A stretch of DNA of 64,000 nt from Ambrosia x helenae (Eukaryota; Streptophyta; Magnoliopsida; Asterales; Asteraceae), in contig CM061229.1 in assembly GCA_030844895.1 (NCBI GenBank), positions 109,986,975 to 110,050,974 on the forward strand, read 5' to 3'. The translations under genes and the position numbers were made by a program. Positions 35,179 to 46,258 of the stretch are shown here, in pieces. Within the stretch, counting starts at the first letter, position 1; every line of letters starts with the position of its first letter. The notes below the pieces were generated by a model. That model saw only the letters and a list, made by a program, of their open reading frames with translations, was not told the DNA's origin and made no database searches.

Positions 35179-36251
35179 ATGGCGGAATCCAAGGTTTGTG
35201 GTAGATGGCGGCCATCTGCTTCATCTCCAACTGAAGGTAATTTGTTTTCTTTTCTTATAATTCGATTTAGGGTTTTTGTCGCCATGTTCACCGTCTATTC
35301 CGTCATTAGTCATCTCGTGAGTATTATTCATCCCAATCTCATTGTTATTATTATTCAAACAGATATTATTCATCCCAATCTCCATCAGTGACACCTGGTG
35401 TAGATAGCCCATCTTCTCAGTCTCATGAACCGGCTTCGAGCCCTGTTCCAGTGCCTAATCCTATACGAGTTGTGCAATCAGGATCTGGGTTGACTTCTTA
35501 TTCAACAATATCCATCGAGGCTTCTAAAGTGACAACAAATGTTGCTGAAGAAACACGAATGCCTGAAACCTCACCATTGTATGACCTGCACTCATATTTT
35601 TTCATTAAGAATGTAATTTCTGGTTCTCATTTGTTTGTAACTTACCTTCATAAAAATGTAGGAGTGCCATGGAGAATGTTCCAGCAAAAAATGTTGCGAT
35701 TGCAGAAAATGGTAGCATCGAGGTGAGCCCCCTCTGTCCCAATTAATGCATTTAAGCGTATTTTACTAAATCTGATTGGCGGTTTGTAGGAATCCAATAG
35801 AGGCACTGTAATTAACGATGGTGCCAACAATGGTGCTGCTTTTGAAGAAAAAACTGCCGATGAGGAAACCCAAATTTATGAGAATAAACAGGTATTTATG
35901 AATTCTTATAAGTCAATACTATTTTACATTTATCCATTTGTTTTACTTTTATAGTTTTATATATGTGCCATATGTTTCAGGAGGCTAGAAATGCATTTAA
36001 GGCTCTTTTAGAAAGTGTAAATGTTGCTTCTGATTGGACTTGGGATCAGGTATTTGCAAACTATTTTTTATAAGTAGATCTTGTATTCATATATCTTGAC
36101 ATCCGTAGTTTTATCATGCAATGAGAGTAATTAAGCATTTAGATACCTTGACATATGTATTTTTCTTAATCAGACAATGAGAGTAATTATTAATGACCGA
36201 AGATATGGTGCTCTCAAAACACTGTCAGAGCAGAAACAAGCTTTCACTGAG
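35179..36251 (+). pseudogene. PRP40A-like splicing factor fragment, six exons with introns
   Basis: Six exons join in phase with GT-AG introns: 35179-35236, 35389-35578, 35662-35722, 35790-35891, 35981-36049 and 36174-36251. The last two encode EARNAFKALLESVNVASDW and the following NDRRYGALKTL block, the first FF domain of plant pre-mRNA-processing protein 40A. That protein uses WW and FF domains to bridge U1 snRNP components at the branch site. The preceding exons give the Ser/Pro/Thr-rich linker and an acidic stretch ending in YENKQ, as in PRP40A just before FF1. The WW domains and later FF domains are missing. The first exon (MAESKVCGRWRPS) is not recognised. Several substitutions, but the frame is open throughout. 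Sense strand is the same as element D. Confidence 0.8.
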
Positions 36252-39177
36252 GTAATTGTCACCCGAATCTTTGCCAACTGTTCTAATGTATATTATGATT
36301 GCCTTTCCAAATTCTTTATTTGTTAAGATTAGATTTCTTGTGAAAAACTTGTAGGTTTCAATATAATATGTTATAAGTTGGATTAAAATAAATTTCACTG
36401 AATGAACACGACGATTTTTAGTGGCTCCAGTGGATGTTAACTAGCCAACCTTACCTTACATCCACACCTTGCTCTTCAATTCAACCATGAATTTTTTTTC
36501 ACTAAAGTTATCGGGTATGCATTATATACCTTTGGGTTTACTGTGCAATACCTGGTTACTTCTTATAAGTTGAAGTGCCGACAATGTCTAATAATTCACC
36601 ATGTGCAGAAGTTTCTTTGTCTAAGAGGTTCGCTTTGTATTTTACATCAACTACTGTATTTTCAGTTTTGTATGCAAGTCATAGATGTTCAATTAAGTGT
36701 TGTTTGATACAATGTGTTTGTTACTTTTTTTATGTTTGCTAATCCCTTATTTTACATTTATTTATGTTTTTATCCCTGTTTGTGTTTGTATTTTAATTGT
36801 TAGGCCTGATTTGGTTTGGATGCTTCAATTGGGATTTGTTTGAACTGATAGTATGCATTATTCGCTAGAGTCCTTATTTCTGCCAATGATTGCCTTAATC
36901 ATGTGGTTAGTTGAATATAAGTATAGTAGTCATTATGAGTATGTTTTTTTTTTCATTTTTTTTTGTTGTGTAAATGTAGATTATCTTATGTGGTTAGTGT
37001 TTTGTTACCGTTATTCTATTCACAATGGTTGATTATCTTCGCATGTTATTTTTATGTTTTTTTGGCAAGCTACATTATGTTTTTTGTTGCTGCACCGTTC
37101 CTTTAATGCTACACATCCAACTGATCCAAGTAAAGCACAAAATCAGCCCCATTTGACCTGGAGATCACGGTTCGGCCGCGGATCCACCACGTGTATCGAG
37201 TTTGATGTAATTATGTTGTTTTTGTTGGTTTATTGTTTAAATGCTGCGTATGATGGTTTGATTGATACAGGAAGCTAACAACGTTGTCTGTTATCATGTT
37301 TGGTTGTGGATAGATGGATAAAGATGTTGATAAACGAGTGGAATGGGTCCATTCTGGACAGTCTTCAGCTGCTGGTAACATATTTGGAGAGCCACAAAAG
37401 ACCACGAGGGTCGGAGATGAATAACAGGCACAAATCCCATCTTTGATGACAGAAAACGAGCGATCTTAATTTGTACGATCAATTATTATTTCTATATTAA
37501 GGGGTTAATTTATTATGATAATAGATATGACTCAACAAATTGTTTATGTTTTCATTAACTAATATTAAAGGCTAACTTTTGTAACTTTTGTTATAGCGTT
37601 TGTTATGTTTGGGTCTTTAATAATAAGATATGAAAGGATATTAATTTGAGATATATGGGGATTATGGAATGGAGGATAGAGAATTATGGGAAATAGAATA
37701 AAACAAATGGCCTGTTCATCGTTTTTGGAGTAATTGATTGTGTATAAGGCTATGGTTTGGATTGATCATTTGATGAGATCGTATAAGTTCGTAAGCGTGG
37801 ACGTCTTGCTTTTGTCTTGCATGTTTTATTGTTTGTGTGGGTAAAAATAATTTTATTTAATAATTTAAGTAGTAGTTATAATGTTATACTACTCATGTTA
37901 TATGATCAATGGGTTCTAGCAGAACCTTATCAACCTTATTTAGGCATTAAAACATAGAACTGCAGCATCGTTATATAAGAAAGTAGGTGGGTGGCTCACT
38001 TTATGTTACATGTGCAGCACAAATGAACCAGAAAAAGAAGTGACAGATCTTGATCATGACGAGAAGAGGTTTCGAGCCGCATTTGTTTCAAGGTATGTTT
38101 TAAGATATGTGCCTCATATTTAGTTTTTCACTATGCACATGAACCGTCACCTATTTCATATGATAACTCATAATCAGCGCCTCACGGACACGAAGCTCTT
38201 GCCTCATGCCTCGGCTTTGGGACCTAAACGTTTTACGCTATAAAAAACAAGCTTCCAAATAAAAGCTTTGTATCTGCATCTTTTAAAGGTATTGTTACCT
38301 TTATAACAGATAACCATGAAGAAAAATAAAAATTTCAAATCAAGATAGTGGTCCACATTCCATAGATTTTGTATTTCTTAGACACAAAAAGCTGTCAGTC
38401 CGTTTGCTTATCTTTCGGTGTGTCCCTCTTATGCCCCAAACAATTGGTACCAAACCAACAAAACATGTGTTCATGTTTGTTCATTACTTCATTTATTTAA
38501 ATAAACGAACATAAACGCCGAATAGTTCATGAACGTTTGGTTTGTTTACAGTCCTATGGTTTGGTAAATTTTGATGAAATTTTTTGGCCGAACCACTAAC
38601 TATGGTTTCAGGAGAATGACAAATCAACCTGGCTGAGTTGAGTGGGTCAGTTGGACCGGCCAATTTTAGCAGGTTGATGGTTCAGTTTTGGCAATTTGAA
38701 CTGATTTTTTTTAAGTGTTAATTTGTAATTCAGCCAAAGCAAAAGACCTAAACACCCCTAATACAGCTGTAGCAGAACAAAGACTTGCAAATACAACACA
38801 AAGCTAAAACAGAGTTGGTAGTGGGAGGTGTCACTGTAAGATGGACGTCCGGGTCAGCAAGGGAAGGATGGATGTTGTCCTTAGTGTCGTCGTCAGAGAC
38901 ACGTCGCGCCACAGGTGTAGGGTCTATATCCATGTCGGAGTCGGAGAGAAAACCTCCTCCGTGATGTGTTAAGAAAGACATACTAAGTTAAAAGGACGTC
39001 CAACCAAATAAATTAAAACAAATGTATGAAAAGTCCAAAAATTTTGCGCAGGTGCATCACATGGTTCAAGCAAACACATAGTAGAACTTCAAAACTAAAA
39101 ACAAATAAGTGTAGCATAGATCTTAACCATCTCTTCAAAGTCCACACTGTTATACAAATATCTCTTTCTTAATCTAC

Positions 39178-39209
<32 letters not shown>

Positions 39210-40054
39210 TGATTTAGATTGGATTTTGTTTCCACCTCAGCCTTGTGTAGCTTCATAATAAAGGAAGCTTAAGTTTTTCTTTCAGTAGATCAGTTTCATT
39301 GTGTTATAATTTAGATTACTATATATATGATGGAATAAATGTAACTATCTATTTAGTTGTTTTTGAATTATAATGAGTGTTACTTGACTCATTATAATTC
39401 AAAGAACAATTAAATAAGCGTGCTTAAGCGCGAGGCGCAGATTATGGCGCCTTATGTAACCCTAGGCGCACTTCATACAAAAAGCTCAGGAAAAGTGCCC
39501 TAAAAGTGCAAAAAGTGCAACAAAGTACACATGATGTTTTTGTGCTTAAAATTGTTATACATGTAGCTAAAAAGGTTGTACATTTAAGTTAAATCATATA
39601 TTTACTTTATTTGTATCTATATTTTGAGTAAATGATGTTAAAAACCTATATACATAAAAAAAAATTATATGATCGTCTTGCGCCTCGCGTACGAAAAGCC
39701 CACCGCTTTTGCGCTTTGCGCCTTGGTTTTAGACCTCGTCGTTTTGTGCGCTTCGCGCTTTTTAAAACCAAATAAGTAACAAGCTTTCAGTTTAGCATGT
39801 TGGTATTCTTTGGATCGTAGTTGTTTTAATGAGCTGGTGATGTTATAATCTATTGTAGAAGTTGTCATGCTCACCGGTACCAATAACTCTACTATAAGTG
39901 TGCTTTTACTGGGTACGTTTGTTTGTTTGTTTTGTTCGAAGTGTGTGAATGCTGCAAATTAGCTACTGACTTATTTTTTCATTTTTGTATATTTAGGATG
40001 GTGGTTGTCTCATATATTGACAAATGTCAGTGGAATTGTGGATCATCAATAATC
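36252..40054. other. captured or unassigned sequence between gene fragments
   Basis: No complete gene. Exon-like pieces: 37314-37424 encodes a 36-residue ORF (MDKDVDKRVEWVHSGQ...), and 38018-38092 is an open 75-bp block bounded by TGTGCAG and GTATGT, so it looks like an exon of an unidentified gene. 39418-39480 and 39672-39765 contain GCGCGAGGCGC/GCGCTTTGCGCC motifs resembling a dispersed repeat. A TTA microsatellite lies at 39178-39209. The minus ORF at 38748-38981 has no known family. Confidence 0.5.
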
Positions 40055-40273
40055 ATGGTTTTAGCTCCTTCAATCAAGGTGGTTCTAGGATGTCTTGCTT
40101 TTGGTATATTTTGGGTTTTGGCGGTTTTCCCTGCGGTCCCGTTTATGCCTATTGGAAGAACAATAGGCTCTCTTCTTGGTGCCATGCTAATGGTTCTGTT
40201 TCAAGTTATAACCCCGGATCAAGCGTTTGAAGCGATCTTCCGAGTCTGTGCAGATGTTATAAAAATTATTTAA
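40055..40273 (+). pseudogene. LSI2-like efflux transporter, N-terminal fragment
   Basis: From ATG 40055-40057 the frame reads MVLAPSIKVVLGCLAFGIFW, then AVFPAVPFMPIGR and GSLLGAMLMVLFQVITPDQA. This is the conserved N-terminus of plant LSI2-like silicon/arsenite efflux transporters of the ArsB/citrate-transporter superfamily, covering the first membrane helices. Similarity ends at about 40237; the following residues are unrelated and stop at 40273. Full-length family members are several hundred residues, so only about 60 are present. Upstream in-frame sequence from 39923 is not family-like. Sense strand is the same as the PRP40A fragment. Confidence 0.75.
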
Positions 40274-40689
40274 AAACATAGTAATAAATTTACAGAAATG
40301 GCAAATCTGTATATTGTTATTATAAGATAACATGTATAGACATATTTCACTATTTGTATCAATAATCTAACTTAAAATTCAAGGGAAGGATTCTGAAAGA
40401 ACATTTGGTTAATTAAGTTTTTATTGATCACTTGGATAGTAATTTGATGTTTTACCGGTTATATATATGTTGTTCTGCTACAAATAAATGACATTATTTG
40501 TCGTTAATGACTGGTCGTCTTTATGCATTGTTCAGAGTTAGTTTTGTATCATATTATAGATTACTGATTATTATAAACTCGATTAATTCCATGGCATGTT
40601 GTATACAACATGTGCACACGTAAAATTAGCGTCAACCACTTTCTCATAATGCTCAACGACAAGCGACATTAAATATTATTAAATTTCAA

Positions 40690-40717
40690 CCCCGGGACGC
40701 TCCCGGTAGTCAGCTAG
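40690..40717 (+). other. Helitron-like 3' terminus
   Basis: The hairpin CCGGGA-CGC-TCCCGG (40692-40706), then TAGTCAG, then the terminal CTAG (40714-40717), followed by T. Hairpin-to-end distance (11 nt) and the CTAG end match the Helitron rule. The adjoining sequence is element D LTR beginning at the position equivalent to 31415, and the corresponding left LTR reads A|T there, the Helitron target dinucleotide. The first 106 bp of the right LTR and a 5' TC terminus were not found. Confidence 0.65.
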
Positions 40718-40876
40718 TTGTATATATTTTATTACTTTTTGGTTGTTTTTACTATTAATTTGTTTATTTTATATTTTTGGTAGGTGATCGCATGGAGCGG
40801 GGCTAAAACAGTACAAATTATATTCGAGACCCGAACACCCGAGTCGAGAGCACGGGATCATAACACCATTTATTAT

Positions 40877-40915
<39 letters not shown>

Positions 40916-41795
40916 CTAATGTGACAAAAGTCAAACAAAAAAAAGAGTCGCATATTATGGATGGGGGGTTTTAACATATTATTGTTTGGGGTGACGGCGC
41001 AGATAGGACAACACAAGGGGGACGTAAGTTTACACATTAATAGGAACGAGGAGAGGCGAGAGGGATCTTGTTTTGAGTGGCTATTGTGACACGAACCAAA
41101 ATCATGAGTGGCTAGTCTTTTTGGGAATCACCCGGTATAAACTTGTAATTTAGGGTTCTTAAACATTTTGGGTATTTTCTTATTTCTTTGTAATTTTGAT
41201 TTGAACAAACTTGTTAATTGCGTTAATCTTGTTTTGAATTCTCTTTGATAATTGTTTCTTGCGCCAATTACTAGGGAAATGAATTCGGTTAATTATGCTT
41301 TAACTTGTTATTAGGGTTTATATGTTCTAGGTAATGAAGTGTAGTTTATTCCATTTTTGATGTTGATGAAACTTGACACCTAAGCCTATTGATACAATTA
41401 ACCCGTTAATCTTCATTGCAATTGTTTGATTAATCCCAACTTGTAATGGAACTCTAGGTTGCTTGTTGAACCCGGTGTGATCTCCATCTTTATTAATATT
41501 ATTGTTAAACTCAATCATTTTCAATCAAGTCTTTTTCATTAATCAAATCATTGTTTTTCACATTCTTATTCATAATCTTAAATCACTTGTTGGTTCACAA
41601 AACTTTCAAACTAAATTATTAAATAATCAAAAGCTGTAAACTTCATAATTGTTTTGCATACTAATTTTGTAAATAGCTTTGACAAACAAACCGCTAGTGA
41701 AACGCTAACCACATGCTCCTTGGATTCGATACCCTACTTACCCTAGCTACCTAGGTTATTTAGGTTTTGTATGACCCGTAACGACCGGCTCATCA
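40718..41795 (+). repeat. element D right (3') LTR, 5' truncated
   Basis: Matches the left LTR from 31415 to 32501 (1078 against 1087 bp), with a shorter AAT tract (40874-40916) and scattered substitutions. The first 106 bp are missing at the Helitron-like junction. Confidence 0.9.
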
Positions 41796-43539
41796 GTTGT
41801 CAATCAAATAGCGCTATCCAATGTTAAGGTCGGCTTGTACAATGTTAATGATTTCACTAAGTACAAATGTATTCTACATGTAATGTCTAAGTATAAAGCA
41901 CGTTTGTAAGCAAATGCACATAGTACTAGAATTGTATTGTAAAAATATGAACTTGTATTTGTAATTTGTATAAGTGTACATGTAACACCCCAAAAGTGAA
42001 TAAAAGCAAAAATGGGATAGGAAATACTCACAGTTCGCGTAATAACTTGAAACTCTATCGAACAATGTGATGTGAATTAGGATTATCCCAAAGGATTAAC
42101 CTAAAGAAATAATTAATTTGTAAGGGAATAAACTTAGAGTCTAAGTTATTAAGGATTAGGCATTTAGGGTTTTATAGACTAGATTTGGGGATTCTATGGT
42201 TTTTGAGTTAAACCATAATTAATTATATAATATCTCAATTATCTTTCTAAATATAAAGACTTGTAAAATAACTAAATGTGTAAATAATGAAACGACTCGA
42301 ATCTATATAATAGACTTTATGTTACTAGATATGAAATAAAAGTATAAATCAATGGAATAAGTCAAAACAAATTATAATTAATTTTAATTCTGAGAATATA
42401 AATAATTTTCAGAATTTTAAAACTCATACTTTTGGTATTTTGCATATTTTTAATTGATTTATTATTATTAAAAAGGAAATAATTAAGAATTAAAAACAAA
42501 TAAAGTAATATAATATCATTTTTATTTTTTAACAGGGGCTAACACTTGATATAATTGAAAAATATTTTTAAAGATTATTTTCCATATTATTCCCATTCAA
42601 AACAAAACTTAATTGAATAAAATCAATTAAATAAAATTAAATTATAAAAATAGGTAAAAATAATGTTTTTACAAAAAATTAAATTACCAAACACTATTAT
42701 ATGGTTAGAAATATCTCCACATAAATTTTGGTATTAAAATGATTTAAAATGAATTTTATATGAATTAATTATGGTTTAAACATAATAAATACATTAAAAT
42801 AATAAGTAAACATTTTCTTTGAAAAATAAAATTATAAACATAACTTTAGAGTTTTGTGAATCTATGATAATTTTTATAAAAATTTTGGACTAAGTTTGCT
42901 ATTTTTAACAATTAAAATGGATTTATAATAGTTTTTAAATAACAAATAGAGAAATAGAAAAAAAAAGATATAAACAGATTCATTCCCATAAGGGACTCGA
43001 ACCTGGGACCTGCCTGTTAATAATATGCGCCCAGAACCACTGATATGTATGCTGTTTTGTGTTAAAAATTCTGTTAGGATTATAATTAACCAAGTCTGAA
43101 ACATAACTAAAACAAAACAACAACAAAAAAAATAGATCAAAACGCTGGTGCCAAGGATCGACCCTGTGTCTAATCTATGACATATGCACGTACAGACCAG
43201 TTGGTCTGTGTGCTGTTTTGTTGATTTAATTTGATTCATAAAGCATATAAACACAAACTGAATGCATCAGAATCCCCAATCCAAGTCTCTTATGAACCCT
43301 AACCCTAACTATTATTCAATCGACCAAGAAACGATACAGATCAAGGACGATTTCATGGGGCTTTTAATCCCCATCATTAATCGACTCAAATGCACCTAAA
43401 GAATGGGATTAAGACGTACCAGAAGGTGATGCAAATCGAGCTCCAAGCTGCGCGTAAAAAGGGTTCAAAATTTGAATTTTTAGTGATTGAAGGACGAATG
43501 TAATAGAGGGGTTATTTTGATCGGCACTGTATGTATGTG
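41796..43539 (-). repeat. element B right LTR, second segment and flank
   Basis: Continues element B after D (GTTGTCAATC). It matches the left LTR to about 42035, then is AT-rich. Two tRNA-like stretches on the minus strand occur at about 42985-43055 (B box GGTTCGAGTCCC) and 43150-43215 (weaker). The true LTR end was not recognised before element C begins at 43540. Confidence 0.5.
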
Positions 43540-46122
43540 TGTCACACCCTCAAATTACCACTTGCGGGGTTTTACCGCGAGGCGCATGACAAACCAGGAT
43601 CCAAGTCAACGATCACAATAAACAACTCTATATGAAAAGCGTAGAAAGACATAACCAACAATTTTATAAGCGGAAGCGTTTAAGTAGCATTTAATCAACT
43701 ATGCTATCATCTCAAAAGTCATTCAAAATACTTTTATTACAAAACGTGCAACTATGCCTAAACGCCAATGCAGACCCGTGCGCCTAGTTCCAGTTGTTGC
43801 TACCTTAGCGACCTGAGAAAAAAATGCCAAAAAGGCGTCAACATATAATGCTGGTGAGTTCACAGGTTTGTTCAATATGTTACCAAAACGTTACCATGTC
43901 CATACTATATCAATGTTACCAAGTACGCTAGCTAGGCGTATGTTTCATTACTACTACGATTGGAAACCATTACTAGACACGTTTAGCAATGTTTAGCATG
44001 TTTAAGCAGCCCGTATGTTCAGCATGATAATGTTCCTGTTCGAGACAATATGCACCCGCCCGGCCCTCCAAGCCGACGAGTGGGGAAGGTCACGCCCAAT
44101 AGATCTATCCACATTTCCCCCGTTGTGCATCCCCGCACATTCATGGTTTCCCCCAGGACTTCCAAAAGATCGTATAGCAATATAAAGTTAAAACCATAGT
44201 ATGTCATATGTTACCAAAACCGTTTAGCGCATGTTTTCTCCCCCAAAAGTTAAAGCAGTAAAAGTGGGGCCGTGAACTCACCTTAAGTAGCGTTCTTCAA
44301 TTACAAGTAAAGATGTTTAGCCCTTGATAATCCCTCTACCGGAGATCTATCAAAATGTTCACATAAGTGTTCTGACTAATAACCACAAGGTTATCTAGTC
44401 CCCGATTGTCCAGATCGTAACCAAGTATGTTTTAAAACGTGTTTAAATGTTTAACCGACACACTAGACCGACCCGACATCCCGTTGGTGACCCATTACCC
44501 TAACTAATTAAGTACACATAGATTACACACAAGGTTCAAGCATAAAACACTTAGTTTGTATCAAAAATCTCATTTCTGCATCAGAACGGTCGAACCAGTC
44601 AGTTTTAAGTCTCCTTCGCACCTTTTCAGTCTCCTTCGCCCGTTTTACACTTCGTTCGACCGTTTGATGCCTCCTTCGCCCGTTTAACCACATTCGCCCA
44701 ACAAAACCCAGGTTCGACCCTGGTTTTCCTCCTTCGCACCTTCGATCGGTCGAAGGAGGCCAGGTTCGCCCCTGTTGTGTAAATTTTCCTAAAAACGCTT
44801 CAAACACATTCAAAACGACTTGAAACATCATCAAACACAGCAGTCAAGCATGGATAACTTATCCCTACAAAACCCCACCGAATTCCCCCTATAATACGTC
44901 CGTTTCAGCCCTTTCCCAAAATGGTAAAGATTATGGAAACATCACTTTCATGCATGAATAATTTACCCAATTTGGAAACTTTTGAAATCGATTCATATTC
45001 AACTTGAAATGCTCAGTTTGTCGAGTGTTCGATCTTTTCTTATCAATTCTATTGATCATAAATATCATGCATTAAGTCTAGATTCGTAAAACCCCCAAAT
45101 ACCCACAATATCCTCATAACCAATCCTAACCCTAAATAACAATAATCTAGCATCAACAACAATCCTATATCATGTTTTTATCATAGATATAGCAGCAAAT
45201 CATTGAACACACATAACAGCACATAATACCCAATTTACATATGTTATTCACCATGAAACCTATGTTAAATGATAATGTTTTGATTTAGAAAGATGTTTAA
45301 AAGGTTTTTAATCATAAAAACACCCTTAGAACAGATCTGGACAATTAGGGTTAGATGAAAACGAATTAAAATGCTTTAAAAAGGTTTAGGATTATGAACA
45401 CACCTTAGATTCTTGTTTAGATGTTGTAGATAGGTTAGATTATGAAAAAGAAGAGCAAAAACTCCTTCCTTAGTGTTTTAGATCGTTTGAGAGCGTTTTG
45501 GGACGGTTAGGGCTTGTGAAATGATGAAAAATGACAAAGGTTGGTATTTATACTAATCCTCCTTCGCACCATTTCAATGGTTGAAGGTGGTCTCCTTCGA
45601 CCCTTTCACAGGGTCGAATGAGCCCTGTTCTGGTCGAAGGGAATTCCTTCAATTCCACTTCCCTGGTTCGCCCATCTACAAAGGGTCGAACCAGACAATT
45701 TCTCTCCTTCGACCACTCGAAGTGGTCGAACCAAGACCCCTTTTTAACTAGTTTTCCAGTTTGTCGTGTTTAACGCATTCTAACACATCTTAACACATAA
45801 GCATGCATCCTTAGTCTATATTTAACACATTTAAGCACAGATAATCATTTACACATCATTTAAACACATCTATGTATATAATCCACCAAACGACCCATAA
45901 TCTACACATATACTTAATTAGTTCATGTAATGTCACCAACAACGGAACCCGTACTAGTGTATTACCAAAACGACTCCCAATGATCCTCCAGATCATTGTA
46001 CCCTGGACAATCCTAACTTGACCCGACTCAACTAACCCAGTTAAGTTTGTTTATAAACGCTTCTCGCTAAGGTAGACTTAGATGTTACTAATATGTTTAA
46101 GCCAAACATGCTAGGTGTCACA
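43540..46122 (-). repeat. element C 3' LTR
   Basis: 2583 bp, plus strand TGTCACACC...GGTGTCACA. It contains two TTCG motif arrays (44585-44775 and 45560-45742) and a TATA box (minus TATAAATA, about 45545-45552). It is the reverse complement of the solo LTR at 26992-29568. Confidence 0.92.
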
Positions 46123-46241
46123 TCATCCCCACGTTGAAAGAATTTTCGTCCCGAAAATTGCGCAAAGCCCCAAAAGTAGGAAACAAAAAGAACAGAACGA
46201 AAAGAAAATTACCGGATGTCACATCATCCCCACGTTGAAAG
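46113..46241 (-). repeat. duplicated purine-tract region of element C
   Basis: ATCATCCCCACGTTGAAAG and its GTCACA prefix occur at about 46117-46140 and again at about 46218-46241. The outer copy adjoins the LTR and would serve as the polypurine tract (minus CAACGTGGGGATGA). The inner copy lies between it and the pol stop, and even includes the LTR-start-like TGTGACATC. Confidence 0.7.
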
Positions 46242-46258
46242 GAATCTCGACACGAGAT

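Larger units (their letters stand above)
31309..41795 (+). mobile_element. element D: non-autonomous gypsy-like element with captured gene cargo, TSD gttgt
   Basis: The left LTR starts TGATGCGTGG (31309) and the right LTR ends GGCTCATCA (41795). The direct repeat gttgt occurs at 31304-31308 and 41796-41800. The PBS is of Athila/Tat type. The only element-like ORF has a CCHC knuckle; protease, RT, RNase H and IN are absent. 34.9-40.7 kb contains fragments of host genes and ends at a Helitron-like terminus within the right LTR, so part of this length is a later nested insertion. Confidence 0.85.
17602..43539 (-). mobile_element. element B: gag-only Ty3/gypsy element, heavily interrupted
   Basis: Own sequence lies at 17602-17956, 25563-26991, 29569-31308 and 41796 to about 43539. 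Its left LTR starts TGTAACACCCC at 17602 and its right LTR at 31116 with the same start. A PBS lies at 31100-31112 and gag on the minus strand between. No pol is present, so it resembles TR-GAG non-autonomous elements. It carries three insertions: A, a solo LTR and D. The two LTRs match well to about 25940 and 42030 but differ beyond, so the outer and inner limits are uncertain. Confidence 0.6.

Noticed and set aside
38748..38981. 77-codon minus ORF (MSFLTHHGGGFLSDSDMDIDP...)
   Set aside because: No recognised family, no supporting gene structure; could be chance or decayed cargo.
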